Assembly (NCBI GenBank): GCA_000226015.1
Contig: JH157251.1
Location: forward strand, 7,146-37,513
Length of the DNA stretch: 30,368 nucleotides
Direction: 5' to 3'
Source: Mnemiopsis leidyi
Taxonomy: Eukaryota > Ctenophora > Tentaculata > Lobata > Bolinopsidae
The first letter of the stretch is position 1; the number at the start of each line of letters is the position of its first letter. Positions 29,412 through 30,368 of this stretch are shown here, piece by piece. The notes beneath the pieces are model-generated. The model made no database searches. It saw only the letters and a list, made by a program, of their open reading frames with translations, and was not told where the DNA came from. Both the position numbers and the translations under genes were made by a program.

Positions 29412-29972
29412 ATCTTTAGCGACGGACGTGGGTGCCGCTAATTGTAACTTGTGTGCTCAGTTTTAAAACCTAGTAAAAGTGTTACTTTCAGTCTCATTGA
29501 CATTAAATTAATATATACTAATCGTAGCAATTCATAATTAATTCGTCAAAAGATCACAGGTCGAGATATAATGAAACACGATTTAAGACTTTAATTCAAT
29601 TTTAAGCGAACAATGAACATGATTTCAAGCAATGACAAATCCACAAAACACCATTAGCTATATCTAAGTTCTAACAACGGCGCAGTTTAAAGTTGCAAAA
29701 AAAATATATTAACAACAACGTCACACAGATGTCGGATTCAAAATACTGATTTGAGATAAACAAAGAACGCGCAATGGTGTTCAAACTTTTAGCGTGCAGC
29801 GTGGAGTTTTTTTAATTCGCGCGTCTATATTTACACGTGCAAAACAATAACAATGGAAATAGTCCGAAATTATATCTGGCTTACAATTTCAGCCGCTGCC
29901 TGACTGCTGACACAGTTGTAAAGTCCAACTTTAGTTGAACGGACGCTAATAATAACTAACTAGTAACTATAG
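29412..29972. other. Upstream region of the DEAD-box gene
   Basis: AT-rich sequence that should contain the helicase promoter on the minus strand. I recognise no clear TATA box, coding exon or RNA gene. It ends at the trinucleotide tract. Confidence 0.45.

Positions 29973-30368
<396 letters not shown>

Overview
This is nuclear DNA of an invertebrate metazoan. Genes are split by many short GT-AG introns, non-coding DNA is AT-rich, minisatellites are abundant, and the gene families are animal ones (anoctamin, FoxL1/FoxC-type forkhead, PPT2-like lysosomal thioesterase, Vasa/PL10-type DEAD-box helicase). The sequence alone does not fix the phylum. A non-bilaterian animal is possible, but that is only a guess.

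Layout: (1) 1-274, 3' tail of a LINE-type retrotransposon polyprotein. (2) 571-12350 (+), an anoctamin/TMEM16 gene lacking its first exon(s). I could join 23 exon positions into one continuous frame of about 840 residues. (3) 13453-14355 (-), an intronless PPT2-like thioesterase, tail-to-tail with the anoctamin. (4) 16576-17943 (+), an unrecognised 154-aa four-helix membrane protein in four exons. (5) 17944-23400, a gene-poor stretch with a long hairpin, several minisatellites and CACGTG-rich patches. (6) 23634-25959 (+), a forkhead factor in four exons with an eh1 repressor motif. (7) 27438-29411 (-), an intronless DEAD-box helicase with a CCHC zinc knuckle and three extra segments in its second RecA domain. 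(8) 29973-30368, a (TAC)n microsatellite running off the window.

Main discovery candidate: the anoctamin position for the cysteine-rich extracellular loop between TM1 and TM2 is occupied by four tandem alternative exons (4254-4356, 4938-5037, 6045-6156, 6748-6853). Each has five cysteines in a shared pattern, is entered in the same phase and leaves in phase 0. Lengths are 103, 100, 112 and 106 nt, all 3n+1. Including two neighbouring cassettes, or none, runs into a stop. The reading frame therefore enforces one cassette per mRNA, which would make channel/scramblase isoforms differing only in the disulfide-rich extracellular loop.

A second theme is minisatellites that carry splice sites. A 74-bp repeat copies the acceptor of an anoctamin exon three times. 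A 52-bp repeat copies the donor of exon 1 of the four-helix gene ten times. The acceptor of cassette D is the mutated last unit of a 24-bp minisatellite.
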